In this document: one piece after another, positions 27,501 to 37,120 of the stretch
How positions within the stretch are numbered: position 1 is the first letter of the stretch
Layout of the letters: each line of letters starts with the position of its first letter
Assembly: GCF_954871325.1 (NCBI RefSeq)
Contig: NC_088775.1
Location: forward strand, 23,351,561 to 23,415,560
DNA: 64,000 nt
Origin: Gordionus sp. m RMFG-2023
Lineage: Eukaryota > Nematomorpha > Gordioida > Chordodea > Parachordodidae
Direction of reading: 5' to 3'
Program-made: the position numbers and the translations under genes
The notes under the pieces: generated by a model
Databases searched by the model: none
Seen by the model: the letters and a program-made list of their open reading frames with translations, nothing else
Told to the model about the DNA's origin: nothing

Positions 27501-30043
27501 TATGCCTAATCTTTGGTCTTTCGAACTAGAACTTTTTATTCATTCTATATATAAGTATAGGATAAAGTTAGTTTTTAAAAAAATATAATTTAATATTTGA
27601 TTGTATGTTCTAGTTTTAAAATACCATTCCCTTTTGGGATTTGGATAGCCTACATGTAATTATATTTGAATTATTTCAACTTTCCAGTGATTTAATTAGT
27701 ATTAGTTGGAAGCCTGTTAAAAATTGAGTTATCATTTTTCCCGTTTTTCCATACCAGTGCATTTGGTGTTTTTTTTATATTACTCGCTTTCATTGTTATA
27801 TTAACTTCTTTAAATTAACTGTACATTCGATAGAAAAAAAAACTAGGTCTGTGGAATGAAATGGATATAGATTAATATTTTAATCTCGTGGGATATATTG
27901 ATATCCGAATTAACTGAGTATACAATTATGATTTTTGGCAACATTTAAGTTGAGTCATAAATTTGGTGGCTAGATAATATGGAAAAACTTAAGATAATGA
28001 GTTTATCCATATTATCTCGAACTCATTACAAAATAAACCAGTCTTTATGGACCAAACATAAACATGTGTCTAAAAAATAGCTATTACTATAACTACAAAA
28101 TAGAGCACAATATACTTATATGTGTATTAGGTGAAATTCTTAAGAGTCCATAAAAGGGCATCTCTCATATAATATATTTTTTAATAAACCTCTCTAAACC
28201 TATCAACCAATTTTCCCTTTGTTATCCAATTGCAAAGGCATTCGGCTAACGGCTGAGAACATTTGTCTAAGAGTGAATTAGCCGTAGCACCAGTTCCCTT
28301 AATATCGCCTTGAAAAGTAAATTCCTTCAAAACATCGAGTATTTGGCAACCTTTTTTACCTAGAAATATACTTTTTATAAATCTAAAATTTAAATTTTTT
28401 TGAGAGACTACAAATTAAAATTTTTGTGATATTTCTCCTATCTTTAAATTAATTCAATCTATATTATGCTCAAACCTTTACAATTCATAATGATGGCCAT
28501 CAAAAATTGCAGCCTATGTTTCATGTCCGTACACATGACCCATAATCTTTGAACAGTTATCAATGGATCCGTTATAGTTGAATTTTGGGGTAAATCAGTA
28601 GCGATTTCCTTATTCCTCTCTTTCGTTGAATCTGTTAGAAATTTCTGCGAATCTTTATCTACCTATATTTAAATTATAATATTATTTATAAAAAAAATTA
28701 TACATTATATTTAAAAAAGTGACTGTTTGTCAAGCTTTTAATTTTAAAAACAAATCCTTCTAAATTGCATAGTTCCTTCTTTTCTTTCTCCTGATCGAAT
28801 TCACGAGAACTTTATCCCATGTATTTATATCATTAAATGGTATATATATAACTATTCTTACTTATAATTAAAATTAATCCAAAAAAAATATTTAAGTAAA
28901 TATTTCTTAATTACGGCTTCCTTGATAACCGATATGAGTTTGTAGTAATGGATTAGTTCATCTTTAAGGCTGGAGGATAGAACCTTTTATATAGAAGAAA
29001 TCAAATTTTTCATTAATACTATTACTTTTTTTTATACTTTTTGTTTATTTATATTCATCTTCTTTTTTTCTTTACTTCTCTCCATATTTTATTCCCTTCT
29101 TTCTTTCTTTTTTCATTCAGCTTAAAAAGGCTTGATTTTCCTTTAAAAACGCATAACAATTTAATCAAGTATAATGAGCCATTCCTTAACTCATTCCAAA
29201 TGTTGAGCAACCACGATAAATAGAGATAAAGCATTAAGTCACCTCTATAAAAAAATATTATTTTCTCCCATTTAAATAAATTTAAATCTCATCTACCCTC
29301 TATAAAAAAAATAACCCCCAAAAAGCCTGGCATAAGGGTTTTAAATTTAAAAAAGACAAAAAATACTATTAAGTGGGATCAATTGGTGTGGAGCAAAATA
29401 AAGCTAAATATAAAGAAAACTTAACAATGTGCTCAACTAACATATTTTTTGTTTAAGTAAAACATTGTAACTTGCAAAATCAGTCCTTTTTCTAACACGT
29501 TATTTTCATTTATAAAGTTTTGTATTTTGAAGTATAACCAACCACATTCGGCAATCTTTTTGACTTGTTCGAGAGTGGCAGGGTGAAGGAGAAAAAACTT
29601 AATACATTATTATATAATATCAATAAAATATCTATAAATAAAATAGCTGATAAAAGCAGTGACGTTACTAGTCTTTTCAACTTGGGGATAGAACCCATAT
29701 TTTTTTAATTTGGAAGGTTATTCAAATGTTTCTAGGGCTCAAGTGGCCTTGGACCATCCCCTTTTTTAACGATGCCATTATTTAAGAAAGTAAATATTAA
29801 AAGATTGAGTGTAATGAGGAAAAATTTAAAAGATTAAAACAAATATTTTTTTAAAAAAGGTATATACAGTATTTCCATGTTTCGTGTCTGGGTTATCAAC
29901 TATTTCTATATTCCATTCCAATGGTTTGCCCCGTATTTTAATATGTTGTCCATCAATGTCAATCATAACATACATCAAGTCTTTAAGCAAGAGAGATTCC
30001 ACAAAATGCAATACTAGAAATGAATCTGAACATCCCTTCTCAT
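12321..30043 (-). CDS. TUBGCP3: Gamma-tubulin complex component 3 (GCP3), 21 exons, 5' end missing
   Basis: GCP3 pairs with GCP2 and two gamma-tubulins to form the gamma-tubulin small complex that templates microtubules at centrosomes and spindle poles. Hand-spliced exons (each listed separately) are all bounded by GT..AG with compatible phases and encode about 920 residues to a stop at 12321-12323. Order along the protein: GRIP1 region (LLLKDLMYVMIDIDG, GWLYFKI, ELIHYYKLISVI, CKGKKGCQILDVL), then GRIP2 (AGKSLYFLKEVC, LARGDF, VMECSW) and the C-terminus LSFRLDFNDFYKNRDVRLR, nearly the vertebrate GCP3 ending as I recall it. The spliced piece is longer than the equivalent part of human GCP3 (about 660 residues), through lineage-specific insertions. 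Introns run from 78 bp to nearly 4 kb; several hold transposons. The first exon found opens behind a splice acceptor, so earlier exons exist, possibly beyond the insertion at 30430-38577. No internal stop in the spliced frame, so probably functional. Confidence 0.93.
13122..13222 (-). CDS. TUBGCP3: GCP3 exon t
   Basis: Encodes FIERVQLYRDKIHLLKISFQ, matching [20 protein letters not shown] of GCP3. The acceptor is preceded by purines and looks weak, but the phase fits both neighbours. Confidence 0.85.
13491..13653 (-). CDS. TUBGCP3: GCP3 exon s
   Basis: 54 codons plus one base, a Ser/Asn/Thr-rich linker (NSSNNLINFTSTPFESMYPS). It sits where vertebrate GCP3 has a charged, poorly conserved stretch. 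Acceptor GATGAAAG|GTCGCT, donor AACAAAG|GTCAGA. Confidence 0.78.
14351..14475 (-). CDS. TUBGCP3: GCP3 exon r
   Basis: 41 codons, GLYDLVFQFLTLHASI... through SQDRNNMKK. A second frame is also open across this exon; this one is chosen because it keeps phase with the exons on both sides. Confidence 0.7.
14554..14598 (-). CDS. TUBGCP3: GCP3 exon q (45 bp)
   Basis: Encodes LYLDLREYFSHLEI, comparable with LLNQLRAVFDQIIEL. Followed by a 78-bp intron to exon r. Confidence 0.75.
15494..15629 (-). CDS. TUBGCP3: GCP3 exon p (possible insertion exon)
   Basis: 45 codons plus one base with strong splice sites (TTTTTTTAAGAAAG acceptor, CAGG|GTATAA donor). It bridges phase 0 of exon o and the phase required by exon q. 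The peptide YVGQYLNSVVEFLDSNK... has no counterpart I recall in vertebrate GCP3, so this would be a lineage-specific insertion, or a different short exon was missed. Confidence 0.5.
17234..17368 (-). CDS. TUBGCP3: GCP3 exon o
   Basis: 45 whole codons beginning VMECSWHTFIKELN and containing DLDKIISCHGTYL, matching VLECSWDELWNKV and DLDHIIAAHEVFL: the gamma-tubulin-binding part of GRIP2. Confidence 0.94.
18017..18174. mobile_element. 158-bp hAT-like MITE in a GCP3 intron
   Basis: Ends TAGAATTCTGCAGG and, inverted, TAGAGTCCCTGCAAATC, resembling the hAT-D termini. Flanks ATATAGCT and ATATAATG agree at most of eight positions. GC-rich interior with GGCCGAGT-type inverted blocks. The target duplication is imperfect, so the exact ends are tentative. 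Confidence 0.45.
18597..18685 (-). CDS. TUBGCP3: GCP3 exon n
   Basis: Encodes LFHSCHIMVATMSHFIQQ and IQYYFNFE, matching LHQCHILASEMVHFIHQ and MQYYITFE of GCP3 almost position by position. Confidence 0.94.
18769..18916 (-). CDS. TUBGCP3: GCP3 exon m
   Basis: Encodes AHLHNYQALFLVIWRTKW, the CMSHYLRVFNFLWRAKR helix. Donor AACG|GTAGCA; ends in phase 1. Confidence 0.92.
19720..19800 (-). CDS. TUBGCP3: GCP3 exon l
   Basis: 27 whole codons, including VPIWEMFCLKYVIEEGPLS, the GWDVFSLDYHVDGPIATV block. Its 5' intron carries the truncated BED-hAT at 19869-21108. Confidence 0.93.
19869..21108 (+). mobile_element. 5' half of a BED-finger hAT transposon
   Basis: The left terminus reads TAGAGCTGTACCGATCC and is followed by 250 bp of GATCGGATCGG-type subterminal repeats. 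A coding frame at 20426-20680 encodes a BED zinc finger (SELWKYFDKDEGNFAKCVIC, then NIRKHLKRCH). After one frameshift near 20680 the frame continues (DIGFKRLLHHLC, then FTVDIWTRNSGGDSHISL) with the first catalytic aspartate in VDIWT. It stops at 21108, and neither the second half of the transposase nor a right terminus follows. It lies antisense in a GCP3 intron (19801-21560). Confidence 0.8.
21561..21694 (-). CDS. TUBGCP3: GCP3 exon k
   Basis: Encodes GHKMAQILEDAIKNSNSKY and SSDILNRITVV, aligning with HNLTGILETAVRATNAQF and SPEILRRLDVRL of human GCP3. Confidence 0.93.
21761..21961 (-). CDS. TUBGCP3: GCP3 exon j
   Basis: Encodes HIAAIRDHVMLARGDF, the HMQAMRRYLLLGQGDF motif of GCP3, inside a 67-residue helical segment. 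Long pyrimidine-rich acceptor tract. The intron before it holds the element at 22049-23111. Confidence 0.93.
22159..22381. mobile_element. 223-bp hAT MITE, copy 1
   Basis: Terminal inverted repeats TAGTGTTGTTAAACGGCTCG extend inward through TTTTGAGCCG. Flanked by a perfect 8-bp duplication GTTATAGT (22151-22158 and 22382-22389). Nested in the element at 22049-23111. No coding capacity. Confidence 0.9.
22672..22884. mobile_element. hAT MITE, copy 2 (one end lost)
   Basis: Same family as 22159-22381. The left end lacks the outermost dozen bases; the right end is intact (AACGAGCCGTTTAACAACATTA). The DNA to its right is shared, inverted, with the DNA left of copy 3 at 59540, so this MITE was already in place when its host element multiplied. 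Confidence 0.8.
23475..23724 (-). CDS. TUBGCP3: GCP3 exon i
   Basis: Opens MFSAGKSLYFLKEVCK, the VLLIGKSINFLHQVC motif of GCP3, followed by a variable linker longer than in vertebrates. Donor GGG|GTAATT; ends in phase 1. Confidence 0.92.
23987..24087 (-). CDS. TUBGCP3: GCP3 exon h
   Basis: Encodes DAWNQKYVINYTMLPKLIS, the RLWHDKYTLRKSMIPSFM block that opens GRIP2. The intron before it (24088-28038) holds hAT-A copy 2. Confidence 0.92.
24820..26201 (+). mobile_element. hAT-A copy 2, internally deleted, in a GCP3 intron
   Basis: Ends CAGGGATGTGAACCC, inverted at 26187-26201; flanked by a perfect 8-bp duplication GAAAATAC (24812-24819, 26202-26209). It keeps the C-terminal half of the transposase. 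From about 25050, KARDVVKYLRTPTIARIL leads into an in-frame stop at 25133, then LDCTTRWSSICMML, SIYLDPRYQ, ILKFWEENSSIYPKLY and MAVPATQ. A 42-bp GT..AG intron (25877-25918) precedes VSVECGFSSL and LKDDILEDFMIVR, the hAT dimerisation motif. The N-terminal BED and first catalytic block are missing, so it is non-autonomous. Confidence 0.92.
28039..28069 (-). CDS. TUBGCP3: GCP3 exon g (31-bp micro-exon)
   Basis: 31 bases, THVYVWSIKT plus one base, with acceptor TATTTTTTAG and donor GACTG|GTTTAT. It is the only candidate found that converts the phase-0 end of exon f into the phase needed by exon h. Sequence identity to the family is weak here. Confidence 0.6.
28190..28359 (-). CDS. TUBGCP3: GCP3 exon f
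   Basis: Starts with the last two bases of the split glycine codon and reads KKGCQILDVLKEFTFQGD, then LLDKCSQPLAECLCNWITKG: the RKGGELASAVHAYTKTGD and L..VSHPVLSFLYRWIYDG blocks of GCP3. Confidence 0.93.
28476..28662 (-). CDS. TUBGCP3: GCP3 exon e
   Basis: Encodes DPLITVQRLWVMCTDMKHR and ends within CKG; corresponds to SSLTLRRLLVWTYDPKIR of human GCP3. Ends one base into a glycine codon completed by exon f. Confidence 0.92.
28752..28790 (-). CDS. TUBGCP3: GCP3 exon d (small, donor uncertain)
   Basis: 13 codons, EKEKKELCNLEGF, phase 0 on both sides. The donor GTTTTT is weak; the exon could run further. The peptide fills the charged linker between the YYKLISVI helix and the next conserved block. 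Confidence 0.6.
28915..28983 (-). CDS. TUBGCP3: GCP3 exon c
   Basis: 23 whole codons with LKDELIHYYKLISVIKEA, the ELREYYRLLSVL helix of GCP3. Acceptor AAAAG|GTT, donor GCC|GTAATT. Confidence 0.9.
29472..29597 (-). CDS. TUBGCP3: GCP3 exon b
   Basis: 42 whole codons; contains QVKKIAECGWLYFKIQNFI, matching the LSELGWLHNKI block of GCP3, and ends GLILQ, continuous in meaning with exon c. Confidence 0.9.
29868..30043 (-). CDS. TUBGCP3: GCP3 exon a (first found)
   Basis: Acceptor TTGTTTAG at its 5' side, donor ACT|GTATAT. Encodes LLLKDLMYVMIDIDGQHIK, the GRIP1 motif that reads LVRDILYVFQGIDGK in human GCP3. Enters with two bases of a split codon, so an upstream exon ends in phase 1. Confidence 0.9.
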
Positions 30044-30421
30044 CTAAACAATTAAATATTTTTTATATATTCAAAAATAAATAAAACAATTTTTTTACAT
30101 TTTTATATTTTTTTACAAAATAAAATATATAATTTTTTTAATAAAAACTTGTGGTATTTTGATGCAATTATTGAGCAAAAGAATGAGCATATATAATTAA
30201 TAAGTATATAGGAATATTCTTATATATAAAGATTAGCATTTCCCCTGATCTATATCAAGATTAACTCTTATCTTTGTGGCATAGCCCTAAGCTAACCACT
30301 AAGGTGGTACATATGAATGGAATCAGGTTTAAGCCTGAACCGCATAGTTAGGAAAAAACTAACAAAAACTTATTGGCCTCACCCTATCTATTAGATTTTA
30401 CCTAATGCAGTGGGTTTATTA
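30044..30421. other. Sequence upstream of the first GCP3 exon found
   Basis: No exon with a usable donor and the required phase was recognised. The minus strand around 30250-30345 has short tRNA-like motifs (AGTGGTTAGC) but no convincing B box, so no SINE is claimed. Confidence 0.4.
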
Positions 30422-30474
30422 ATTTAACATAATGTTGTGAAGAACGCCATTCGTTAGCTTTATCTAAAGGTAAC

Positions 30475-30641
30475 TGTGATGAAATCAATTTTTAATAAAT
30501 TTAACAACTTTTTACCTTTTGTACCACAGTATATATATATTTTACAAAACAAACAATTAATCGTTGTACACAATTAATAATATATATTTTTTAAATTCAT
30601 CATATATTTAATTGTCTTTGAGGCTAATTGTTTCTATTATA
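30475..30641 (-). repeat. 3' LTR of the gypsy fossil
   Basis: 167 bp, pairs with 34477-34643. The tail of the polyprotein-coding region abuts it. Confidence 0.92.
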
Positions 30642-33600
30642 TCTATTCTCTCCTTTGGGCTCTCGATTTGAAACGGTATAAATTGTTTTCTTATCCGTTT
30701 TGGATAACGGCTGCTTGTACTTTCGTTCTCTACCACCGTTTGCTCATTACTGTTGATTTTCATCTTATCATTTATGAGGGTGTCTTTGTTTATTGAGTCT
30801 TGTATTGGGTCCATGTCTTTGGTCACCAATTCGTTATTTGTGGTGTAGTTTGAATCGTTTCTTCTTCTCTTCCCTCCTCTCTATTTTTTAAATCGGAGTT
30901 GTCGAACCTATGTTTTAACTGATTAATATGTTTTCTCCATACCCCTAATTTAGTTTCAACTAAAAACGTCATTGGTCCTGTTCTTTTAACGATGATACCT
31001 GGTATCCAATTATCTTTTTTAAAATCTTTTGCATATATTTTTTCATTTATATTAAAAAAAACCTGGTAACTGAGGTATATATGGATGAGGATAAATTGGT
31101 TTTATTAATTGTAAAGGTCCTATGGGTTGAAATTTGAGCATAATTGAACTTGGTGATTGTTTTGTGGTTATGTGGCGTATTTCGATAATTAAACAAAAAA
31201 TCTTGTATTTTATTATAATCATTATGTTTTTTTTAAAAAATTTTAAAAGTTTGTACTAATCACTCCGCTTCTCCTTTGGTTCATGGGTGGTATGGGACAC
31301 TATATACATTTTTAATTGATAATTGTTTGCAAAATAAACTAAATTCTCTACTTTGAAATGGGGGTCCATTATCCGTAACAATCGTATTGGGGTAACCGAA
31401 AATAGCAAAAAGTCTTAACAACAATTTTCTTACTTCAGTAAATATATTCATCGTCATTTTTTGTATTTCAGGCCATTTACTAAAACTATCTATTATTACT
31501 AGATATATATCTCCGTTAATTGGTCCGGCAAAATCTAAATGAATTCTTCCCCATGGTTTATTTGCGGAGGGCCATTTCCCTATGATCGTTTTATTGCCAG
31601 GATTATTTGTTTGACATAATTCACAATTCTTACCGTGTAATTCGATATCTTCGTTAATATTCGGCCACCAAACGTTCTCTTGTGCCAATAATTTTGTTTT
31701 AGTATAACCCTGATGCCCCATATGTAAAAAAGACAAAATATTTACTTGTAATTTTTTTGGAATTATGGTTCTTAATCCCCATAATATACACCCTGCCTCC
31801 ATCGTGAGTTCATTTCGGCGCTGGAAAAACGGTTTTAGATTTTCCTCTATTATCTTTGGCCATCCAGTTGTAAGGTAACGTGAAACTTTTGATAATACCG
31901 GGTCATTTCTTGTGTGTGCTTTTATATCTAACGCTGAAATAAATTGTGGAGCATCCGATACTATTAAATTAATATCTAACTCTTCCCAAGCAGATGGTTT
32001 ACCGTCAATTGGAAACCGGAAAAGCATATCCGCATTACTATTTTTTTTTCGTCCCTCGAAGTTGCAATTCATAATCATAATTTGCTAGTAGTAATAACCA
32101 TCTTACTAATCTTGATGACATATCTGTTATTCTTTTATGTGGATTAAGTAACGATATTAGGGGTTTATGGCCAGTAATGATAATGAAATGTCTGCCAATT
32201 AAATATTGTTTAAATTTAATTAATCCAAATATAATTGCTAAAGCCTCACGCTCTATCTGACTGTAATTTCGTTCGGCAGCATTTAATGTTCGAGACGCGT
32301 ATCCAATCGGTTTTTCTGTTAATGATATGAGATATAACTGATCCTATTCCATGTTGAGACGCATCAGCAACTAGAATTATCGGTCGGTTTTTCCGGATTA
32401 TAATGTGTTAAAATTGGTGCTTCTGATATTAATTTTTGAAATTTATTAATCACCATTGTTTCATTATTTTTCCATTTCCATGGCACATCTGTCCTTAAAA
32501 GCCTATATAATGGAGCAACAATAGTCGAAAAATTGTTTATAAATTTTTGATAATAATTTATTATACCGATAAAAGCTTGTAATTCTTTGACGTTTTTTGG
32601 TAATGGTGCGTCTAAAATTGCATTGACATTCTTATTTGTTGTCGTAATTCCCTCTTCGCTAACGGTATGACCTAAGAATTCAATCTTTTCTTTTAAAAAA
32701 TCACATTTTTTTAGATTTAATTTCATACCGTTTATTTTTAACGTCTTTAATACATTTATCAAATTTTTCTTATGACTCTCAATTGATTCCCCCGTAATTA
32801 TTATATCGTCCAAATATACCGCTACTCCAGGTAATCCCTTTAATAATGAATCCATTGCTTGTTGAAAAATCGCTGGCACTGAGGTTACCCCAAACGGAAG
32901 TCGTGTGAAACGATACAATCCACTAGGCGTGTTGATTACTAACAGCTTTTTTGCCTCCTCATCTAGCTCTATTTGAAAATACGCTTCGGATAAATCTAAT
33001 ACTGTATATTTACACCCATTATCTAGTGTGGCTAATAATGGGTAAAGGATATTTATCTATCAAAATATTTGCATTAACAGTTTGTCTGAAATCACCGCAA
33101 ATTCGTAAAGATCCATCTTTCTTCAATACGGGTACAATAGAAGAAGCGATATTCGAGTATTTTAGTCTTTCTAAAACTCCCATGGATTCCAGTCGTTGTA
33201 ATTCCGTTTCCAGTTTTGCCTTCCGCGCAAATGGTATCGGTCTACTTTTCATACCTTGAAACTGTGGGTTGGATTTTACCGCTAAACTGGCCTTAAAACC
33301 TCTTAGTAAACCTAATTTTTTAGTGAACAATAAGGAAAATTTATGTACAATATTATCCTCCCAAACCTCATTAACTATATTACATTGATTTATTTTTATT
33401 AATTTTAATTTGTTTATTAAATTTCTACCTATCAAGTTAATCCCATTGTTTACAATAATAAATTCATGATATATAACTTTATTCATATAATTAACGGGTA
33501 ATATACACTTACCTTTATTAATCATTACATTATTATAAGATTTTAAAATAATATCCGTTTTTGTTACTGGTATTTTTAAACGGTAAACGTCTTCTATATT

Positions 33601-34476
33601 CAAAATGGAGACTGCCGATCCTGTGTCAATTAAAAATTTAATATAAATTTTATCTATCAATAATTTCACCTCAAATTTTTCTCGAGACTCCTCTGGAAAT
33701 TCCCAATCCTCAAAACTTTCTCCCTCATTTTCAGGAACATCTATCTTTCGAATATATTCTTTCTTCCCACGATTCCTTCTGCATACTTTTTGTAAATGTC
33801 CTTTTATCCCACAATTATGGCAGATGGCATTCAAATTAGAGCACTTCGGTTTTATGTGATCTCCTAATCCACAACAATAGCAAATAATTTTTGATACTGA
33901 TTTGTACTTGTCATACTGCTCCCTTGTTACTGTTTTTGAGATTTTATTTATCTCCTTCCCTGCAGATAATTTTTCATACGACATCATTTCTGTAGTCTCC
34001 ATTGCGGTCGCGATTTGTATTGCACTTTCCCATGTCAAGTCCTGCGTGTTAATTAATTTCATTAATATTTTTCCATTAATTCCTGACACTAATTTGTCCC
34101 GCAATACTGTATTATACATATCTTTAAATTCACACGTCTTTGCCTTTATCTTTAATTTATTAATATACTCTACGATGGTTTCATCTTTTTCTTGTTCCAT
34201 TTTAAAGAAATAATATCTTTCTAATATGAAGTTGGTCTTCTTCATATAATAATTTTTTAAAAGTTTAATTATGTCATCATATGATATTTCCTCTAATGTC
34301 TTTGGCAAACACAAATTAAATAATTTAGAATAAACCTCTAATCCAATATTCGCTAATAAAAATGATTTTTTATCTTCTATTTTTGCGATTTTAAATATGA
34401 ATTCCATTTTTGATAAATAAACTTCCATATTGCACTCCTTTATATTATATTTCTCCATTTGAAACGACTGCGCCAT

Positions 34477-34643
34477 TGTGATGAAATCAATTTTTATTAT
34501 AAATTTAACAACTTTTTACCTTTTGTACCACAGTATATATATTTTACAAAACAAACAATTAATCGTCGTACACAATTAATAATATATATATTTTAAATTC
34601 ATCATATATTTAATTGCCTTTGAGGCTAATTGTTTCTATTACA
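34477..34643 (-). repeat. 5' LTR of the gypsy fossil
   Basis: 167 bp beginning TG and ending CA in element orientation; the gag start lies directly beside it. Confidence 0.92.
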
Positions 34644-35517
34644 GTAACGAGTAACGGTAACGCGTTTCTTTTTTCGAATAACGGTAGCGCAAAACGTTAC
34701 TTTACTCGTTACTTTTTATTTTTTCTTAAAAAATATCAATAAAAAGAAAAACATATTTTATTGTATTATAAAATTACTTTTATTTATTTTTTTATTCTTA
34801 ATATTAATATTAATAATTTAAGCCGAGTTTAAATTCATATCAACCACTTCAAACATTTTTTTAAAATTCTCGTTGTTAAATTATCAGTCGAAATTAATAT
34901 TCAATCAAAATTCAAAAAGTAAATATAATATTATTAATTAATTTATAATTTATTTTAAAAGAATATTATGTCCATAGTACTTACTTCTTCAGATGAAGAA
35001 GATTTAACCCTTCTCTGGCCCCAATTTGAATTATATTTTAAACCAATTAAGAAAATTAATGGTACCAAGTCTACACTTTGTAAATGTAAATTATGTCCCA
35101 ACGCAAATATTTCAACGTCAATGACAAGTAGCTAAAACTTAAAAAAACATTTGAAGGTAAAGAATGAATTAATATTGATTCCTTTATCCAACACACACAC
35201 TAGAATATTTTCAGATAATGTTTTTTTTGATCAGGAAATGAATGAAGATCTCTGTGAAGATGATCTTTCAAGCAATAAAGATATTTCCTTAAATATTTTT
35301 ATAAATTCCCCGAATTGAAATTTTTGATTATTAAATATAACACCACTCTCCCATCCTCTGCGCCAATTGAACGTGTGTTTAGCACGGCGAAAGCGCTTAT
35401 TTATCTGATCAAAATTTTGAAAATCAATTGTTGTTAAAAATAAATAAAAAATTGTTACATAAAGATGTTATCTTATGGTATATTATTTTTGTATACTTTT
35501 ATTCATATTATAATTAT

Positions 35518-37120
35518 ACTAGTAGATAGTCCTTCAAAAATGACAAGGAATGAAAATTTTCTTCTTACTTTTATGCTAGATGTTACCTGTTATTTGAAAA
35601 CAATATCCAATTTTTATTCTTTTTACTCCCTCCCCCCTTCAGGCTAGGTTCAATCCATTAAAACTAAGTGTAAATACTATGGTTTGAAATTTAAAGCATT
35701 TACTTGATAATACCAATATTATTTGTTAAATATTACTGATTACTTATACCTAATATTTAATATTAAGAAAAATTCCCAGGAAAAGTCCAAAGCTTATTAA
35801 TTATGAAAAATTCTTCCAAGCCCAATGAAAGATCATAATAATTTTGGTAGTTGAGAACTGAAATAAAATATTTAAATAATCCTAATGAATTTAAAAATAC
35901 AATCAAAATTCAGATTTTCATGGGCCTTGGTTTTTTGATCAGGTCAAGCCCTATTTGTTTTGGGCCAATGTCTGACCTATAATTAATAATAATAAAATTC
36001 TCAAGCGTCCAAGCTCATGATAATTTTGAAAAATTTTCCCCAAGCCCAGCCCAGTATAATTTATAAAAATATTTTCCAAGCCCAGCCCAACACATAATAA
36101 TTTTATAAAAAAATTTTCTCAAACCTGGCCAACCGATAGTAATTTTCAAAATTTTTTTCCAAGCCTGGAGATAGGTAAATCTCTAAAAACCATATCTATT
36201 TTTTAGTCTATTTTAACCCAGCTCACCCCAACCAAGGCCAACCCATTAAGACTAAGAGTGAATACTATTTTTTTGAATAAAAATATATTTAAATTGGATT
36301 TTAAGTGAGGGCCATATAAATATTCTGTGTTAAATATTACACCTATGCCTAATATTAAAAAAAATTCCCGAGCCAGGTCCTCGCATTTGGTTTTCTCAAA
36401 CCCGCAAAAGACCATAATAATTTTGATAGTTGAGGACTGAAATAAAATTATAAAAGGTCACAATGCTTTTAAAAATACAATCAGAATATAACAGTTGCAT
36501 GGGCCTTGGTTTGTTTTCAAAAGAAATTTCCAGGCCAATTTCTAGCCCATATATAAAATTAAAAAATTTACAGGAATCTTAGACTATAATAATTATGAAA
36601 TGTTTCTCAAGCTATGTACAAGTCCATATTAATGGTGAAAAATATTTCCAAAAAATAATTTATTTTGATCCAGAAAAATAGGTCTGATGTAAGGGGTTAT
36701 AAGAATTAAATCTGTCTGATTTCAAAATTATCATCGAATGAAGAGTAAATATCTGATTTACCTATGATTCTACTGGTGAACTCCTGGTATTTATATGAAA
36801 TTCATGAATACATATTAAAGTACCATGCTGAAAATATGTTCATCCTAATTAAATTTTAAACAAACCAAATGATTTATTACTTAGTTACAAAATATAAAAA
36901 TAAATTTAAGAAATTGTTATTAAATTACAATAGAAAAAATAAAAAGATATGTCTAAGTTAACAAATAATAGGAGGTAAACTTCAATCATAGTCAAATTAT
37001 ATATAAGTAAAACAGAAAGGTTATACATTTAATCAAAAATGTTATAATAAGTTATGAATAACATACATTCTACAATTATGAAGTTATGAGTAAATATACA
37101 AAATTTTCCTATCTTATGAG
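35518..37120 (+). repeat. Repeat R1, copy within hAT-F
   Basis: Begins ACTAGTAGATAGTCC, shared with 53225, and runs at least to about 37120, where homology with the inverted copy at 47.75-49.04 kb fades. It contains two diverged direct copies of a ~570-bp module (around 35640-35950 and 36215-36520, both with GGGCCTTGGTTT and AACTGAAATAAAAT). Between them lies a minisatellite of ~50-bp units rich in CCAAGCCCAGCCCA (36000-36180). No coding frame; family unknown, perhaps a non-autonomous DNA element. Confidence 0.7.

Larger units (their letters stand above)
30475..34643 (-). mobile_element. Fossil Ty3/gypsy (Mag-like) LTR retrotransposon
   Basis: A 4,169-bp element on the minus strand, bounded by 167-bp LTRs and a perfect 5-bp duplication GTAAC (30470-30474, 34644-34648). 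Parts in order: gag with two CCHC knuckles (about 33.75-34.48 kb), protease with a DTGSAVS site (about 33.6 kb), reverse transcriptase with the YLDD motif (about 32.4-33.3 kb), RNase H, and integrase with an HHCC finger and a DDE core (about 30.6-32.1 kb). The integrase and RT blocks resemble the Mag lineage of metazoans. It is broken in roughly half a dozen places. Its LTRs differ by about four substitutions and two small length changes, so it is fairly young and certainly younger than the hAT-F it entered. Confidence 0.93.

Noticed and set aside
29041-29223. 60-codon plus-strand frame rich in Phe/Leu/Ser
   Set aside because: Antisense to a GCP3 intron, made of pyrimidine-rich tracts; no supporting features.
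30240-30370. tRNA-like AGTGGTTAGC sequence on the minus strand
   Set aside because: No acceptable B box or cloverleaf; only one copy seen.
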